Shown: positions 36,706 to 45,573 of the stretch, piece after piece
How the letters are laid out: the number at the start of each line of letters is the position of its first letter
Numbering within the stretch: position 1 is the stretch's first letter
Origin: Marinagarivorans cellulosilyticus
GTDB lineage: Bacteria > Pseudomonadota > Gammaproteobacteria > Pseudomonadales > Cellvibrionaceae
DNA: 64,000 bases
Direction: 5' to 3'
Assembly: GCF_021655555.1 (NCBI RefSeq)
Contig: NZ_AP023086.1
Span: forward strand, 558,001 to 622,000
The notes under the pieces: model-generated
What the model was told of the DNA's origin: nothing
Databases searched by the model: none
The model's input: only the letters and a program-made list of their open reading frames with translations
Position numbers and translations under genes: made by a program

Positions 36706-37956
36706 CTAAGTAGCGTCGCTATGCTGCTCTAGCCATGCCTTGAGCTCCGACAATTTTGGGAACTCTCTATCCGGTAATTGATCACTCTCAATGTAATCTT
36801 TTATTGGCCTAGGCGGGAGGAGCACATTAAAGTCCCTGCACTCCAGCTTTGATTCTGATCCTCGGTCGTTATTATAGGGATCCTTAATACGGCCTTTAAA
36901 TTCGCGAACTTTTTTATTGGTTACGTAATTCGGATGACTGTCATCCAACAACTTCATTCTGTTAAGGCCTGTCTCATCCCAGTATCCCAGCGATTGAGTG
37001 TCACACTTATCGTCATCTTCAAAATCAAATCGATCCATCACGGCGAAGGCGAGGTTTGAGTAGCTTAACTTGGCGGTGTTTTTGTCCTCATCCTTCTCAA
37101 AATGAATGTCGGCAAAGATGGTAATGGCGAACCCCCCGAGCGCACACACAAGCTCGGTAACTCCCCACGACTGGAGGATGTTGGCCGGGGTCCCCCATGA
37201 GGGTGATGCGATACGCACAACATCACAGGGGAGCCCATAGCATGGCGCTGTCCGCTTCGGCTTGGTCCTAGGGTCATAATCGTAAAGATCCTTTTCACTT
37301 GGAGTACGAAATATCTGCTTTGAGTATTTTTTCTCTTTATGAAATACAGCCTCACGTAGCCGAAGCATCATATTTTTCTCAATTGCCGTTAGTTTCCGGC
37401 CTTCCTTCCCCTCTTTTTTTTCAAGGTTCGGGTAGCTCTCGGTGTTCTTTGCAGCTTCATTTATCGCTTCATCTAGGCGCGTTTGAAACACTTCGTCTGT
37501 TGCAAACTCCTCAGTTTCTACAATGTAGATAGGATATTCTCTTGGGGATGAGGAGCTAACTAATCTCGCATTATCGCCAGCCTTTTTCTTACCATAGAGC
37601 CAGTAGTGCCAGAGCTTAGCAAGGCGTGTGGCATTTTCCTCCGCCAGAAAGTATTGCTCCAGGTTGAATACCACACGATCTTCTGGCTGAACCAACTTAG
37701 TGGGTAACCTATCAAGCCCGCGCTTTTCGGTTATTTCTGCGTGAACCCCGGAGTTGGCATTAAACGCTGTGACAAAGGCTGATTCATCTCGGTGTAAAAA
37801 GCTCGTGGGGTCACTGGTATCACGATAAGGCGCTTTAGCGTGCTCTACGTTTTTCTCATTCGCCCCCTGTTTTTCACTAGTTTGGCCTAGGGGCGAATGG
37901 GCACCAGATTCTGGGTTAAATGTCATTACTGACCACGAATTGTTCTGTATTGCCAT
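36706..37956 (-). CDS. DUF6402-like protein, third gene of patatin operon
   Basis: 416-aa soluble protein. The C-terminal half has the pattern of DUF6402: WGVTELVCALGGFAITIFAD, then AFAVMDRFDFEDDD, then QSLGYWDETGLNRMKL and a final FNVLLPPRPIKDYIES. DUF6402 genes are often found beside type VI secretion effectors and related toxins; that link is family knowledge, not visible here. A central segment at about 150-210 is Glu/Lys-rich and helical. The start ATG 37956 follows AGGGGGGGG with good spacing. It is the last gene of a three-gene operon after the 943-aa protein gene (59-bp gap). The family call is moderate. Confidence 0.5.
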   Translation of the reverse strand: MAIQNNSWSVMTFNPESGAHSPLGQTSEKQGANEKNVEHAKAPYRDTSDPTSFLHRDESAFVTAFNANSGVHAEITEKRGLDRLPTKLVQPEDRVVFNLEQYFLAEENATRLAKLWHYWLYGKKKAGDNARLVSSSSPREYPIYIVETEEFATDEVFQTRLDEAINEAAKNTESYPNLEKKEGKEGRKLTAIEKNMMLRLREAVFHKEKKYSKQIFRTPSEKDLYDYDPRTKPKRTAPCYGLPCDVVRIASPSWGTPANILQSWGVTELVCALGGFAITIFADIHFEKDEDKNTAKLSYSNLAFAVMDRFDFEDDDKCDTQSLGYWDETGLNRMKLLDDSHPNYVTNKKVREFKGRIKDPYNNDRGSESKLECRDFNVLLPPRPIKDYIESDQLPDREFPKLSELKAWLEQHSDAT

Positions 37957-38015
37957 AATCCCCCCCCTAGCCACTCATCTCTTACACGCACTCAATCAAC
38001 ATCAGCAGGCCCTTC

Positions 38016-40847
38016 CTAATCAGGGGCTTTTTCCTCTGCTACTGGTGGAAAGAAAACACTTTGCTCGTTCATTTTTTCTTTACGCTCGATTTCCAGCTGG
38101 CGCATTCGGCTTAGATATGGATCGGTGCCAGGCATATCGCCTAGCTCAGAATCCATATAGTAAGCCCCCGCATTTACTGAATGCTTCTGTGCTTCCCCCA
38201 TGGGAACGGGCTTCAGTACAAACTCAGGAATCTTGGCCAACAGATCAAGTACCGCTTTACTCGCATCACTCTCCGAACGGTCTGGGTTAATGTCGCCATC
38301 TTTATCGCTTAGGGTATCCAGCGCGTTTAAGTAGCCATCAAGCGGCATGCCGTTTGGCGATACCTGGAGAGCGCTGTAGTCATCTTGGTATCTTCGCAAA
38401 ATCCCGTCCAATAGGTCTTTGGCGAGCATGGCGATATAGCTACAAGGCTTATCAAGGCCACCATTATGAACTTCAATAAATAGGTCAGACAAAAACCGGC
38501 CAATTTCCGGCACACTGATCGCCCGCTTCTCAGTCAAACCAACGCCATCCAGAATCTCAATTCCCGTATTAACAACGATCTTCGCATCATTGAGGGCAAG
38601 CGATGTGCGATAAATATTCTTGACTTGATATAGGTGATAGTTAATCGGTGTCCCCATATTGGGGTTCTGAAGTGTAATGGTTTCTGAGTAGGTCTCATTA
38701 ATTTCTGTGCTGGTGTTATTACTCTCTGAGACTTCGACCCGCTGCTCTTCTGAGCTCTCTTGGGCTACTTTGGAGATTGCCTCGGAAATATTGCGGGCTA
38801 AGTCGGTTGAGGATTGAGTGCTTGCTGAGGATTCACTGAGCTCGTTAGAGAGATTGAGTGCATTAGTTTTTTTCGAGGAATCTTGGGTTGTTTTCCTATC
38901 CTCGACTGAGGCCTTTCCGGAGCTTCCGAAGTAACTACCCTTCAAGCTCGCCTTTTGGGTTACCTTACGGCCGCGTGAAGAGCTGTCAACATCTACTACG
39001 CTTCGCCCGGTTTTGGTCAGGCTAGAATTTTTCTTCTGCTGGCTAATCTTCTTTTCATTTGACAACTCGTTTTTCAGCTTTTCCTCAAAGGAATTTGAGG
39101 TCGTCGAGCGAGAGGACTGTGACGTTTTTGTCGCGCGATCCGTCTTTTCGATAAACTTGGAGGTTTTAACCAAGCTGATTTCTCGCTGTTCACCGGGGCC
39201 TAAATTAAAGGACTTGGTAAGCTCCCCAAGGCAATAACCATCCCAGGCAACCGATACCGTATTTTCTTCAACCAATTGGATACTAGGGCGCTCGCTCAGC
39301 CGGTATACCACACTGGGTGATTTTACCGCTAATAGGACATCGCCATTATCGGAATTAAACGGAGTCTTCGGTTTTGGAAAGACAACAGCCGCTGTAGTGC
39401 TTCCCCGTCCTAATAAGTATTTCGGTAGATGCTCCCCCGTATCGACCACTAGGCCGTTTGACGCGAAATTAGCGATCACTAAGTTCTCTCTGTCTCCACC
39501 TAAATGCTCGACCACGTAATCCGTCAGTGGGTTGTGCGCAACGCTTTTCATTTCGAGCTGCGTATCAGCAATTCGCCTGCCAATTTCGCTCCAGGTTTTA
39601 ACGAATTGTATCCTAGCATCCTGTAATTCTTGGGTAGCTTTGGCAGCCTCTGCCGAGTGGTTTTTACGTGTCTCAGCCAGTAATGCCTCGTCAGCAAAGA
39701 TGGCGCCCTTAAGTCTCTCGCAGCTATCGTTTAACTTCTTTAATTCTGGGCTAATATGCTCGCTCACCGCTGTTACCAGGAGTTTTCGGAAATCTGTAAT
39801 CTTTATCCCGCCTGGCCGAGCACCCTGCGTCTTCGCTTGATCTGAAAGGTTTGGGAGCTGCGAGAGTGTGTGATCTATTTTTTTATTATTGATAAAAATC
39901 TGAACCTTTTTAGCTGGGCTCGAATAAATCATATCGCCAGATGTGTATATGCTGTGCTTGTCAAAGACTAACTTGGAATTATTCCCAAATTTCTTAGTTC
40001 CTTTGACTGACGATGCACCTAGATTAGAAGACGCATATATACGTATTTTTCGAGATGTGTCGCTTAGTGATTTAAGCGAATCTTTAGTTCGAACCAGTTC
40101 CGCCTTACTAGCCCTAACCCTACTTTCAATATCAATAGTATCGGGGGCGCCACCGGCACTATCGCTATACACATACTCCAACCTAGCAAGTTCTTCTAAG
40201 TCGTCGATATATTTCGTCATATAGTCTTGATCACCGCTTTCAAGCAGCCCTCGGCGTAACTGACTGTCCAAGGAGTGTTTAGCTGCTTCCCACGCAGTAC
40301 TATGAAGATATGTACCATCCTCATGCACTGTTGGCGGCATAAATGGTAGGCCTTTCTTGCTTGGATCAAAAACCGTTAGTTGAGCACCGTCAACTTGGTG
40401 TAAATATCCAGCGGCCGATACCTCATCCAGAATCATTTCCATCTGCGATTCCGCTTGGGCGATGTAAGCTTCTAGCTCCTGAACTTTTTCACTGTATCGC
40501 TCGACAATGCGCTCAGCCTCTTCGAGACTTTCACCACTTTCTTCCAGCCGTAAGATGCCGCTCTCGAGGGCCCTGTCGGCGATGCCCAGATATTTATTAC
40601 GGGCATTCCTCTCATAGGCAATACTCTCCACAAGTCGAGCATAGCCCTTAACCCAATCCCGCACCCTAAAGTCGAGTGTAGTAATACTGTCGTTTACCCT
40701 AGTACTGATGGCAACTTGCTCCAGCCATGTATTGCTCGAACTCGGGACAGAAAAAACCTCTTGGTTTTGCAGCCTTACTTCAGAAACCGGCTCTTGGATA
40801 TTCAAGAGTCTAGCAACTTTACTCTTGTCTTCATGTTGATCTAGCAT
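38016..40847 (-). CDS. large coiled-coil / Ser-rich protein, second gene of patatin operon
   Basis: 943-aa protein that I do not recognise. Helical coiled-coil segments occur at about residues 60-150 and 360-440 (e.g. SGESLEEAERIVERYSEKVQ). Around 549 there is LGPGEQREISLVKTSKF, followed by a long Ser/Thr/Lys/Glu-rich low-complexity stretch (about 570-715) and then LQNPNMGTPINYHLYQVKNI, a beta-rich block. No signal peptide or membrane helix is seen. The start ATG 40847 has GGAGG five bases upstream; the longer frame runs back into the patatin gene. It lies 23 bp after the patatin gene and 59 bp before the DUF6402-like gene, so all three are co-transcribed. A structural or delivery role beside the phospholipase is a guess. 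Confidence 0.75.
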   Translation of the reverse strand: MLDQHEDKSKVARLLNIQEPVSEVRLQNQEVFSVPSSSNTWLEQVAISTRVNDSITTLDFRVRDWVKGYARLVESIAYERNARNKYLGIADRALESGILRLEESGESLEEAERIVERYSEKVQELEAYIAQAESQMEMILDEVSAAGYLHQVDGAQLTVFDPSKKGLPFMPPTVHEDGTYLHSTAWEAAKHSLDSQLRRGLLESGDQDYMTKYIDDLEELARLEYVYSDSAGGAPDTIDIESRVRASKAELVRTKDSLKSLSDTSRKIRIYASSNLGASSVKGTKKFGNNSKLVFDKHSIYTSGDMIYSSPAKKVQIFINNKKIDHTLSQLPNLSDQAKTQGARPGGIKITDFRKLLVTAVSEHISPELKKLNDSCERLKGAIFADEALLAETRKNHSAEAAKATQELQDARIQFVKTWSEIGRRIADTQLEMKSVAHNPLTDYVVEHLGGDRENLVIANFASNGLVVDTGEHLPKYLLGRGSTTAAVVFPKPKTPFNSDNGDVLLAVKSPSVVYRLSERPSIQLVEENTVSVAWDGYCLGELTKSFNLGPGEQREISLVKTSKFIEKTDRATKTSQSSRSTTSNSFEEKLKNELSNEKKISQQKKNSSLTKTGRSVVDVDSSSRGRKVTQKASLKGSYFGSSGKASVEDRKTTQDSSKKTNALNLSNELSESSASTQSSTDLARNISEAISKVAQESSEEQRVEVSESNNTSTEINETYSETITLQNPNMGTPINYHLYQVKNIYRTSLALNDAKIVVNTGIEILDGVGLTEKRAISVPEIGRFLSDLFIEVHNGGLDKPCSYIAMLAKDLLDGILRRYQDDYSALQVSPNGMPLDGYLNALDTLSDKDGDINPDRSESDASKAVLDLLAKIPEFVLKPVPMGEAQKHSVNAGAYYMDSELGDMPGTDPYLSRMRQLEIERKEKMNEQSVFFPPVAEEKAPD

Positions 40848-40870
40848 AAAGGCCTCCACGAGGGGGAAAA

Positions 40871-42127
40871 TTATTTTATTGATTGAGCAAGTGACTCTCT
40901 TAGGTGCTTGTACTCCTCCCAAGAAAACCCCGCTAGAAATTGCTTTGCCGCTTCCACACCACTACGGAAGAGTTTGAGCTTCTCTTCATCCTGCATCGCA
41001 AAGTTCAACCAGTGCGTATCGTGAGTGGGAATAGTCGTGACAATATTTTTGTAATCAGGGTGCTTTCGAATAAACTCTTGCTCTGAGTCGGCCCGCATCG
41101 CCTTGAGCCCTGAAACGGCTAGCCCACTCAAACCCGACACATCACTCAGAGCTTTATCCACGCCGAGTTTCACCCCAAAAGTCGGCATGAGTGGCCGCCC
41201 ACTTGTCCGGTGAAAAATTGAAATTGGGAAATTCGCAACCAACCCCCCATCCCAAAAAACCGCACTATCAGGAATATTGTTTGCGTTCACCCCATGCTTT
41301 TGCCACGCTTCAACCGCAGCGGGTGTGCGTTGGATTTTGATTTTATAGGGGGTAAAAAACAGCGGGACCGACATCGATGCCCTTAGGAAGTCGGCGGGGT
41401 TTCTCGAAGGCGTATTATCATGGAATAGCCCCACATCATCCGGAAAGACCACCCTTGCTGAGAGGTTGAGTTCAATGGCAATCATTTTTAGCTCAGGTTT
41501 CCATTCGAACTCCGCCCCGGGCAGATCGTCTTCCCGAGCTGTGACAACAAAATCTATAGGTTCATCCGCAATGCGAGTGATGTCTTGCCACTTGCGAACT
41601 CCCTCTTTCATTAGCGTCTCGGTGACCCATCGATGGAAAGCCTTTCCAGGGTGCAATCCATGTCGCCATGTCAGCAAACGATACAGGAAAAATCCAAAGG
41701 CCGATAAAATTTGAAACACGCGGTGATTACTTAATGCGAGTTTCATTAAATATCGGGTTATCGCCCAGCCATCCTGAAATTTCTCTAACGGCATATCCGC
41801 CACAAGGGGGATCAGCTTTTCCGCTTTTTCTTCGGATGAGCGCCCCACCGACTGTAAAAATAAGGCAGTGATTGCACCGGCGGAGGTACCGGCCACATGC
41901 CTGAATCTAAGACCTGCTTTCTCTAGCCCATAGATAAAACCTATTAGCGCGATACCGACTACCCCTCCACCTTCCATGACGAGGTCGATGTATTGGTTTC
42001 CGGCTCGATCGGCAATATCTGAAAAGTACTTCCCTTCTGTGGAACGTTTAATGGCTTCGATATGCTCGATGACCTGGCTGTCATTGATGAAGGTTTTCGT
42101 ATCCATGCTTTCATTATCCCGTCGCAT
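40871..42127 (-). CDS. patatin-like phospholipase, first gene of operon
   Basis: 418-aa patatin-like lipase with all catalytic features. The oxyanion loop is MEGGGVVGIA (GGG at 53-55), the nucleophile motif GTSAG (Ser82), and the catalytic Asp lies in FWDGGLVANFP (about 292). An additional middle part (about 110-290) carries the lid or membrane-binding region typical of bacterial patatins. Such enzymes hydrolyse phospholipid acyl esters; several are secreted toxins (ExoU, Tle families), while others are anti-phage effectors. There is no signal peptide. The start is ATG 42127, or ATG 42106 with weak GGGATAA upstream. It heads the operon; the microsatellite 42228-42265 lies about 100 bp upstream. 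Confidence 0.88.
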   Translation of the reverse strand: MRRDNESMDTKTFINDSQVIEHIEAIKRSTEGKYFSDIADRAGNQYIDLVMEGGGVVGIALIGFIYGLEKAGLRFRHVAGTSAGAITALFLQSVGRSSEEKAEKLIPLVADMPLEKFQDGWAITRYLMKLALSNHRVFQILSAFGFFLYRLLTWRHGLHPGKAFHRWVTETLMKEGVRKWQDITRIADEPIDFVVTAREDDLPGAEFEWKPELKMIAIELNLSARVVFPDDVGLFHDNTPSRNPADFLRASMSVPLFFTPYKIKIQRTPAAVEAWQKHGVNANNIPDSAVFWDGGLVANFPISIFHRTSGRPLMPTFGVKLGVDKALSDVSGLSGLAVSGLKAMRADSEQEFIRKHPDYKNIVTTIPTHDTHWLNFAMQDEEKLKLFRSGVEAAKQFLAGFSWEEYKHLRESLAQSIK

Positions 42128-42524
42128 ATGGGTTCATGAAGTACCTTTCATTATCTGGAGGGCAATAAATATGAAATGCGAAAAATGATTAACTTTCGGT
42201 AACAAGCTATGTTCACCTCTGCCGCATACTGATACTGATACTGATACTGATACTGATACTGATACGAAATTTCAAGACAGCCGAGACATTCATAATGTCT
42301 CGTTAATTCTCTAACGCCTGCTATCTTATCCCGCCTGGGATGATTCCCGGTGGTTCTACTGTTTAATCATTTTTATTAATTCACTAATCCCCAGTCAATT
42401 CTTGAGGCTGTGGGTTTATTGGCGATATTTAACGCGTTTTTTGAATTTTTTCGCAGTAAACCTTAGTCGATACATGCCCGTCAAGTGAATTGTTTCTTAA
42501 TCCTTCGTCATATTACGCATGTAC
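42128..42524. other. upstream region of patatin operon
   Basis: 397 bp between the patatin gene and the IS3-family element. It contains the hexanucleotide repeat at 42228-42265 and a short coding-like tail around 42390-42465 (LEAVGLLAIFNAFFEFF then a stop) that may be a gene remnant cut off by the insertion. The promoter of the patatin operon must be here; no clear -10/-35 pair could be fixed. Confidence 0.4.
42228..42265. repeat. hexanucleotide microsatellite (ACTGAT)6
   Basis: The unit ACTGAT repeats six times plus two bases, about 100 bp upstream of the patatin start codon. Six-base units keep no reading frame issue here because it is non-coding; copy-number change would alter promoter or operator spacing. 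Confidence 0.95.
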
Positions 42525-42586
42525 TGGTCTAATAGAACCGGACACATCAATAAGAGATAATAATCTCAGCAGATTGAGGTGTTGAT

Positions 42587-42877
42587 ATGACCAAAAAACG
42601 TACAAATAGAGTCTATACCCAAGAATTCAAAAAAGAAGCCGTTGCCCTAGTGACCAATGAGGGTTATTCGGTAGCGAAAGCGGCAGAATCGCTGGGCATA
42701 AGGGCTAACTTGCTCTATCGCTGGAAAGACAATGAGGAGGCCCAAAAGACCGGAGTCGCTCCCAGTTGCGAGGAGCGCGCAGAGCTTGTTCGGCTGCGAA
42801 AAGAAGTTAAAGAATTGCGGATGGAGAAAGAAATTTTAAAAAAGGCGAGTGCCTTCTTCGCGAAAGAAATGAAGTGA
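42587..42877 (+). CDS. IS3 family transposase OrfA (HTH)
   Basis: 96-aa DNA-binding protein: a helix-turn-helix of the IS3 OrfA type (YTQEFKKEAVALVTNEGYSV, then AKAAESLGIRANLLYRWKD), followed by a leucine-zipper-like helix (LVRLRKEVKELRMEKEILKK) that serves oligomerisation. Its 3' end overlaps orfB by 4 bp, and it contains the slippery sequence used to make the fused transposase. Confidence 0.95.
   Translation: MTKKRTNRVYTQEFKKEAVALVTNEGYSVAKAAESLGIRANLLYRWKDNEEAQKTGVAPSCEERAELVRLRKEVKELRMEKEILKKASAFFAKEMK
42838..42844 (+). promoter_or_regulatory. programmed -1 frameshift site (A AAA AAG)
   Basis: The heptamer AAAAAAG is in the phase tta-aaa-aag of orfA. The -1 frame is open from here into orfB, so slippage yields an OrfAB fusion, as established for IS3-family elements. 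Confidence 0.85.
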
Positions 42878-43749
42878 AATTTGGCTTTATTGATGAGAGG
42901 TCGGCGGATTTCCCGGTACGACTACTGTGCCGTGTAATGAAAGTTGGTAAATCAGCATTTTACAGCTGGCGACAACGCCCCAAGCCTGTGATCAGTGCCG
43001 AAGATCTGCATGTAAATTCGCGAATGAAGGCGTTATTTGATCAAAGCCGGGGCAGCTTAGGCAGTCGCGAGCTAGCCAAAAAGCTTAACGAAGAAGGCAT
43101 TACAATTGGCCGTGGAAAAACGCGGCGTCGCATGAAGTCTTTGGGGCTTATAGTGCAGCAGCGCACGGCTTACAAGGTTACGACCAAACGCGATGAGCGC
43201 GCGGGTGTTGCCGATAATTTACTGAATCAAAACTTCAATCCGGTGGGAATTAACCAAGTATGGGCTGGTGATATTACCTATTTGAAAACGACTCAAGGCT
43301 GGATGTACTTGGCGGTCGTTATGGATTTATATTCCCGGCGAATTGTTGGCTGGGCAATAGATAAGCGCATGACCACGTCGCTAATTTGCGAGGCAATTAA
43401 TCGTGCGGTGGCAATAAGGCAGCCACCAAAAGGGCTGGTTTTTCACAGCGACCGCGGCTCTCAATATACAAGCAAGCGCTTTGGCAAACTCCTGAAGAGC
43501 CATGGCATTCGCGCTTCAATGGGGGATGTTGGCGCCTGCTGGGATAATGCCGTTGTTGAGCGTTTTTTTGGCAGTTTAAAGCACGACTGGCTTTTTAAAG
43601 TACCAATGCACTCTCGAAAATCTATGAAAAAAGATGTGGGTTTGTATATGAAATATTACAACAGTGATCGCCTTCACTCGGCGAATGACGACTTGTCGCC
43701 CGCTGCATATGAGCGAAGACATTTACAACAGGAGGCGCTTTATGGGTAA
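42874..43749 (+). CDS. IS3 family transposase OrfB (DDE)
   Basis: 291-aa catalytic part of the transposase with an HTH_21-like start and an rve integrase core: VWAGDITYLKTTQGWMYLAV (first Asp), VFHSDRGSQYTS (second Asp) and ACWDNAVVERFFGSLKHDWL (Glu), all present. The frame opens with GTG at 42874 but is normally expressed as a fusion with OrfA by -1 frameshifting. The C terminus ends near the right inverted repeat. There are no internal stops, so the element may be active. Confidence 0.95.
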   Translation: MKFGFIDERSADFPVRLLCRVMKVGKSAFYSWRQRPKPVISAEDLHVNSRMKALFDQSRGSLGSRELAKKLNEEGITIGRGKTRRRMKSLGLIVQQRTAYKVTTKRDERAGVADNLLNQNFNPVGINQVWAGDITYLKTTQGWMYLAVVMDLYSRRIVGWAIDKRMTTSLICEAINRAVAIRQPPKGLVFHSDRGSQYTSKRFGKLLKSHGIRASMGDVGACWDNAVVERFFGSLKHDWLFKVPMHSRKSMKKDVGLYMKYYNSDRLHSANDDLSPAAYERRHLQQEALYG

Positions 43750-43978
43750 AAGGGTTCTGGCATTTATGCCAGGTTCATTTTATCCATAAAGTGGCAAAGA
43801 AATGTGTCCGGATCTATTGACCAGAACAGCAATCAATTTATCCCGGCAATGACGAGAATAGGGGGGGGCGTGAGAACCTGCAAGACTTTGATGGTGAGCT
43901 AGATTCCGTCATTACTGAAATCAAAAGCCATCAATGGAGCAATACCTAGACGGTTGAAACCAGAGCTCTAGCGGCCTT

Positions 43979-44077
43979 ATGTTTAAAAAACCACAAATAA
44001 TCGACACGACTGATTGATATGTCGATGCGATCAACATAAACTCGACTTGTGTCGAAAAAGTAGAGTTTTTTAAACAT
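43979..44077. promoter_or_regulatory. nested dyads over the fic promoter and start
   Basis: ATGTTTAAAAAAC at 43979-43991 is repeated as its exact reverse complement at 44065-44077, covering the ATG of the fic gene (44076). Inside lies TCGACAC near 44010 pairing with GTGTCGA near 44048. This looks like an operator or RNA switch that could block transcription or translation. The upstream stretch 43824-43978 holds no full gene, only a short coding-like tail (LQDFDGELDSVITEIKSHQW). Confidence 0.55.
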
Positions 44078-45296
44078 GAAATACAACAGCGAAGACTCGA
44101 GCGAGCAAGAAGCCGGCAAGCAAGAGCCAGGCAAACCAGAGCAAGGCCAACCAGAGCAAGGCCAACCAAGAGCCAGCTGGCGGGCCGATCAGCCCTATAA
44201 TCATATGCCGCTGTTACCGCCAGGCACTGAGCTAGAGACCCGGTTTGTACTCAAGGCCTGTATTGCGGCCCGTTCGGCCCTGGCTGAGCTTAAACAGGCC
44301 GGCGAGTTGCTGCCAAATCAAGCGCTGTTAATCAATATGCTGCCCATGCTCGAAGCCAAAGACAGCTCCGAGATAGAAAACATCGTCACCACCAGCGATA
44401 GGCTCTTCCAAAGCGCAGATAGCGACGCCCCTGCAGACCCTAGCACCAAAGAGGCCCTGCGTTATCGCACTGCCCTTTATGAGGGTTATCAAGCATTGGC
44501 ACAAAGGCCGCTCAGTACACCCCTTAGTGCAAATACGGCCATCGATATTTGCTCACAGATTAAGTCAGTGGATATGGGGATTCGTAAGGTGCCCGGCACA
44601 ACCATTGCCAATCAGACTACCGGTGAGGTGATTTACACCCCGCCAGTAGGTGAAAGCCTCATACGGGATCTACTTAGTGATTGGGAGCGCTTCTTACACG
44701 CGCAGGATGACCTCGACCCGTTGGTCAAAATGGCCGTTGCTCATTACCAGTTTGAAGCCATCCACCCGTTTGTAGATGGTAATGGCCGTACCGGCAGAAT
44801 TTTAAATATCTTGTATTTGATTGATCAAAAGCTACTGAGTCTGCCCATTTTGTACCTCAGCCGCTACATTTTGCGTCACCGCGCCGACTATTACCGCTTA
44901 CTCACGGCCGTAACCCGCGAGCAGGACTGGCAAGGTTGGATTGTTTATATGCTCAATGCCGTGGCTGATACTGCCGCCTGGACTACGCAAAAAATTAGCG
45001 CAGTGCGCGAGTTGATCGAGCTCACTACCGAGCAGGTGCGCAACCATTTACCCAAGGTGTATAGCCATGAGCTGGTGCAACTTATTTTTGAGCAGCCTTA
45101 CTGCCGCATTCAGTACTTGGTCGAACATGGCATCGCCAAGCGCCAAACCGCTTCTAGCTACCTCAAGCAATTGTGTGAGATAGGCGTGCTACAAGAAAAG
45201 TCCGCGGGCAAAGAAAAGATATTTCTCCACCCCAAGCTGGTTAACCTTTTTACACAAGACAGCAACACCATTACGCCCTATACCCGCTCACAATAA
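44076..45296 (+). CDS. Fic family protein (class II, N-terminal inhibitory helix)
   Basis: 406-aa Fic-domain protein, an enzyme family that transfers AMP or other nucleotide parts to target proteins. The catalytic motif HPFVDGNGRTGR is complete at about residues 230-241. The inhibitory motif (S/T)xxxE(G/N) appears as S97-x3-E101-N102 in the N-terminal Fic_N region, marking a class II, self-inhibited member. The C-terminal 80 residues look like a winged helix (IAKRQTASSYLKQLCEIGVL), common in Fic proteins that regulate themselves. Residues 8-33 contain a Pro/Gln/Glu repeat (15-bp direct repeats in DNA). The start ATG 44076 lies in the dyad described upstream. It is a lone gene beside the IS3 element. 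Confidence 0.9.
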   Translation: MKYNSEDSSEQEAGKQEPGKPEQGQPEQGQPRASWRADQPYNHMPLLPPGTELETRFVLKACIAARSALAELKQAGELLPNQALLINMLPMLEAKDSSEIENIVTTSDRLFQSADSDAPADPSTKEALRYRTALYEGYQALAQRPLSTPLSANTAIDICSQIKSVDMGIRKVPGTTIANQTTGEVIYTPPVGESLIRDLLSDWERFLHAQDDLDPLVKMAVAHYQFEAIHPFVDGNGRTGRILNILYLIDQKLLSLPILYLSRYILRHRADYYRLLTAVTREQDWQGWIVYMLNAVADTAAWTTQKISAVRELIELTTEQVRNHLPKVYSHELVQLIFEQPYCRIQYLVEHGIAKRQTASSYLKQLCEIGVLQEKSAGKEKIFLHPKLVNLFTQDSNTITPYTRSQ

Positions 45297-45506
45297 GTGT
45301 GGACCCAAGCAGCTAAAGGAAAAGCACAAATCATTAAAAAACAAAAAAGCTAAACGTGAGAACAACGCGGGTGAAAAAAGCCAAAGCCTAACAACACACG
45401 GAGCTGGCTTCATCCTGAGCGATAATTCAGGCTGCAAGTGATGGGCACGAGCGGGTTGCGATGAGCTTTTTTTCCTGATTTAAGCTTCTTAGGTAGCGGT
45501 AAATAA

Positions 45507-45547
45507 AAACCAAGGCCGGCATAAAAATTTTATGCCGGCCTTGGTTT
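45507..45547 (-). terminator. strong Rho-independent terminator
   Basis: A perfect 20-bp stem (GC-rich core CAAGGCCGGCAT with A/T flanks) and a one-base loop follow the pectate lyase gene on the minus strand. It also faces the end of fic 210 bp away; that gap contains no gene. Confidence 0.9.
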
Positions 45548-45573
45548 GTTACTTAATTAGTTGGGGCTACGTG

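Larger units (their letters stand above)
42525..43823 (+). mobile_element. IS3-family insertion sequence, about 1299 bp
   Basis: The left end at 42525 (TGGTCTAATAGAACCGGACA) and the reverse complement of the right end at 43823 (TGGTCAATAGATCCGGACAC) form inverted repeats of about 22 bp with one gap and few mismatches, with the TG...CA termini usual for IS3. Two overlapping frames encode OrfA and OrfB. No exact 3-4 bp target duplication is seen (GTAC on the left, GAAC on the right). Both frames are intact. Confidence 0.88.

Noticed and set aside
40343..40651. 102-codon plus-strand frame inside the 943-aa gene
   Set aside because: Antisense shadow; the minus-strand frame has the ribosome binding site and operon spacing.
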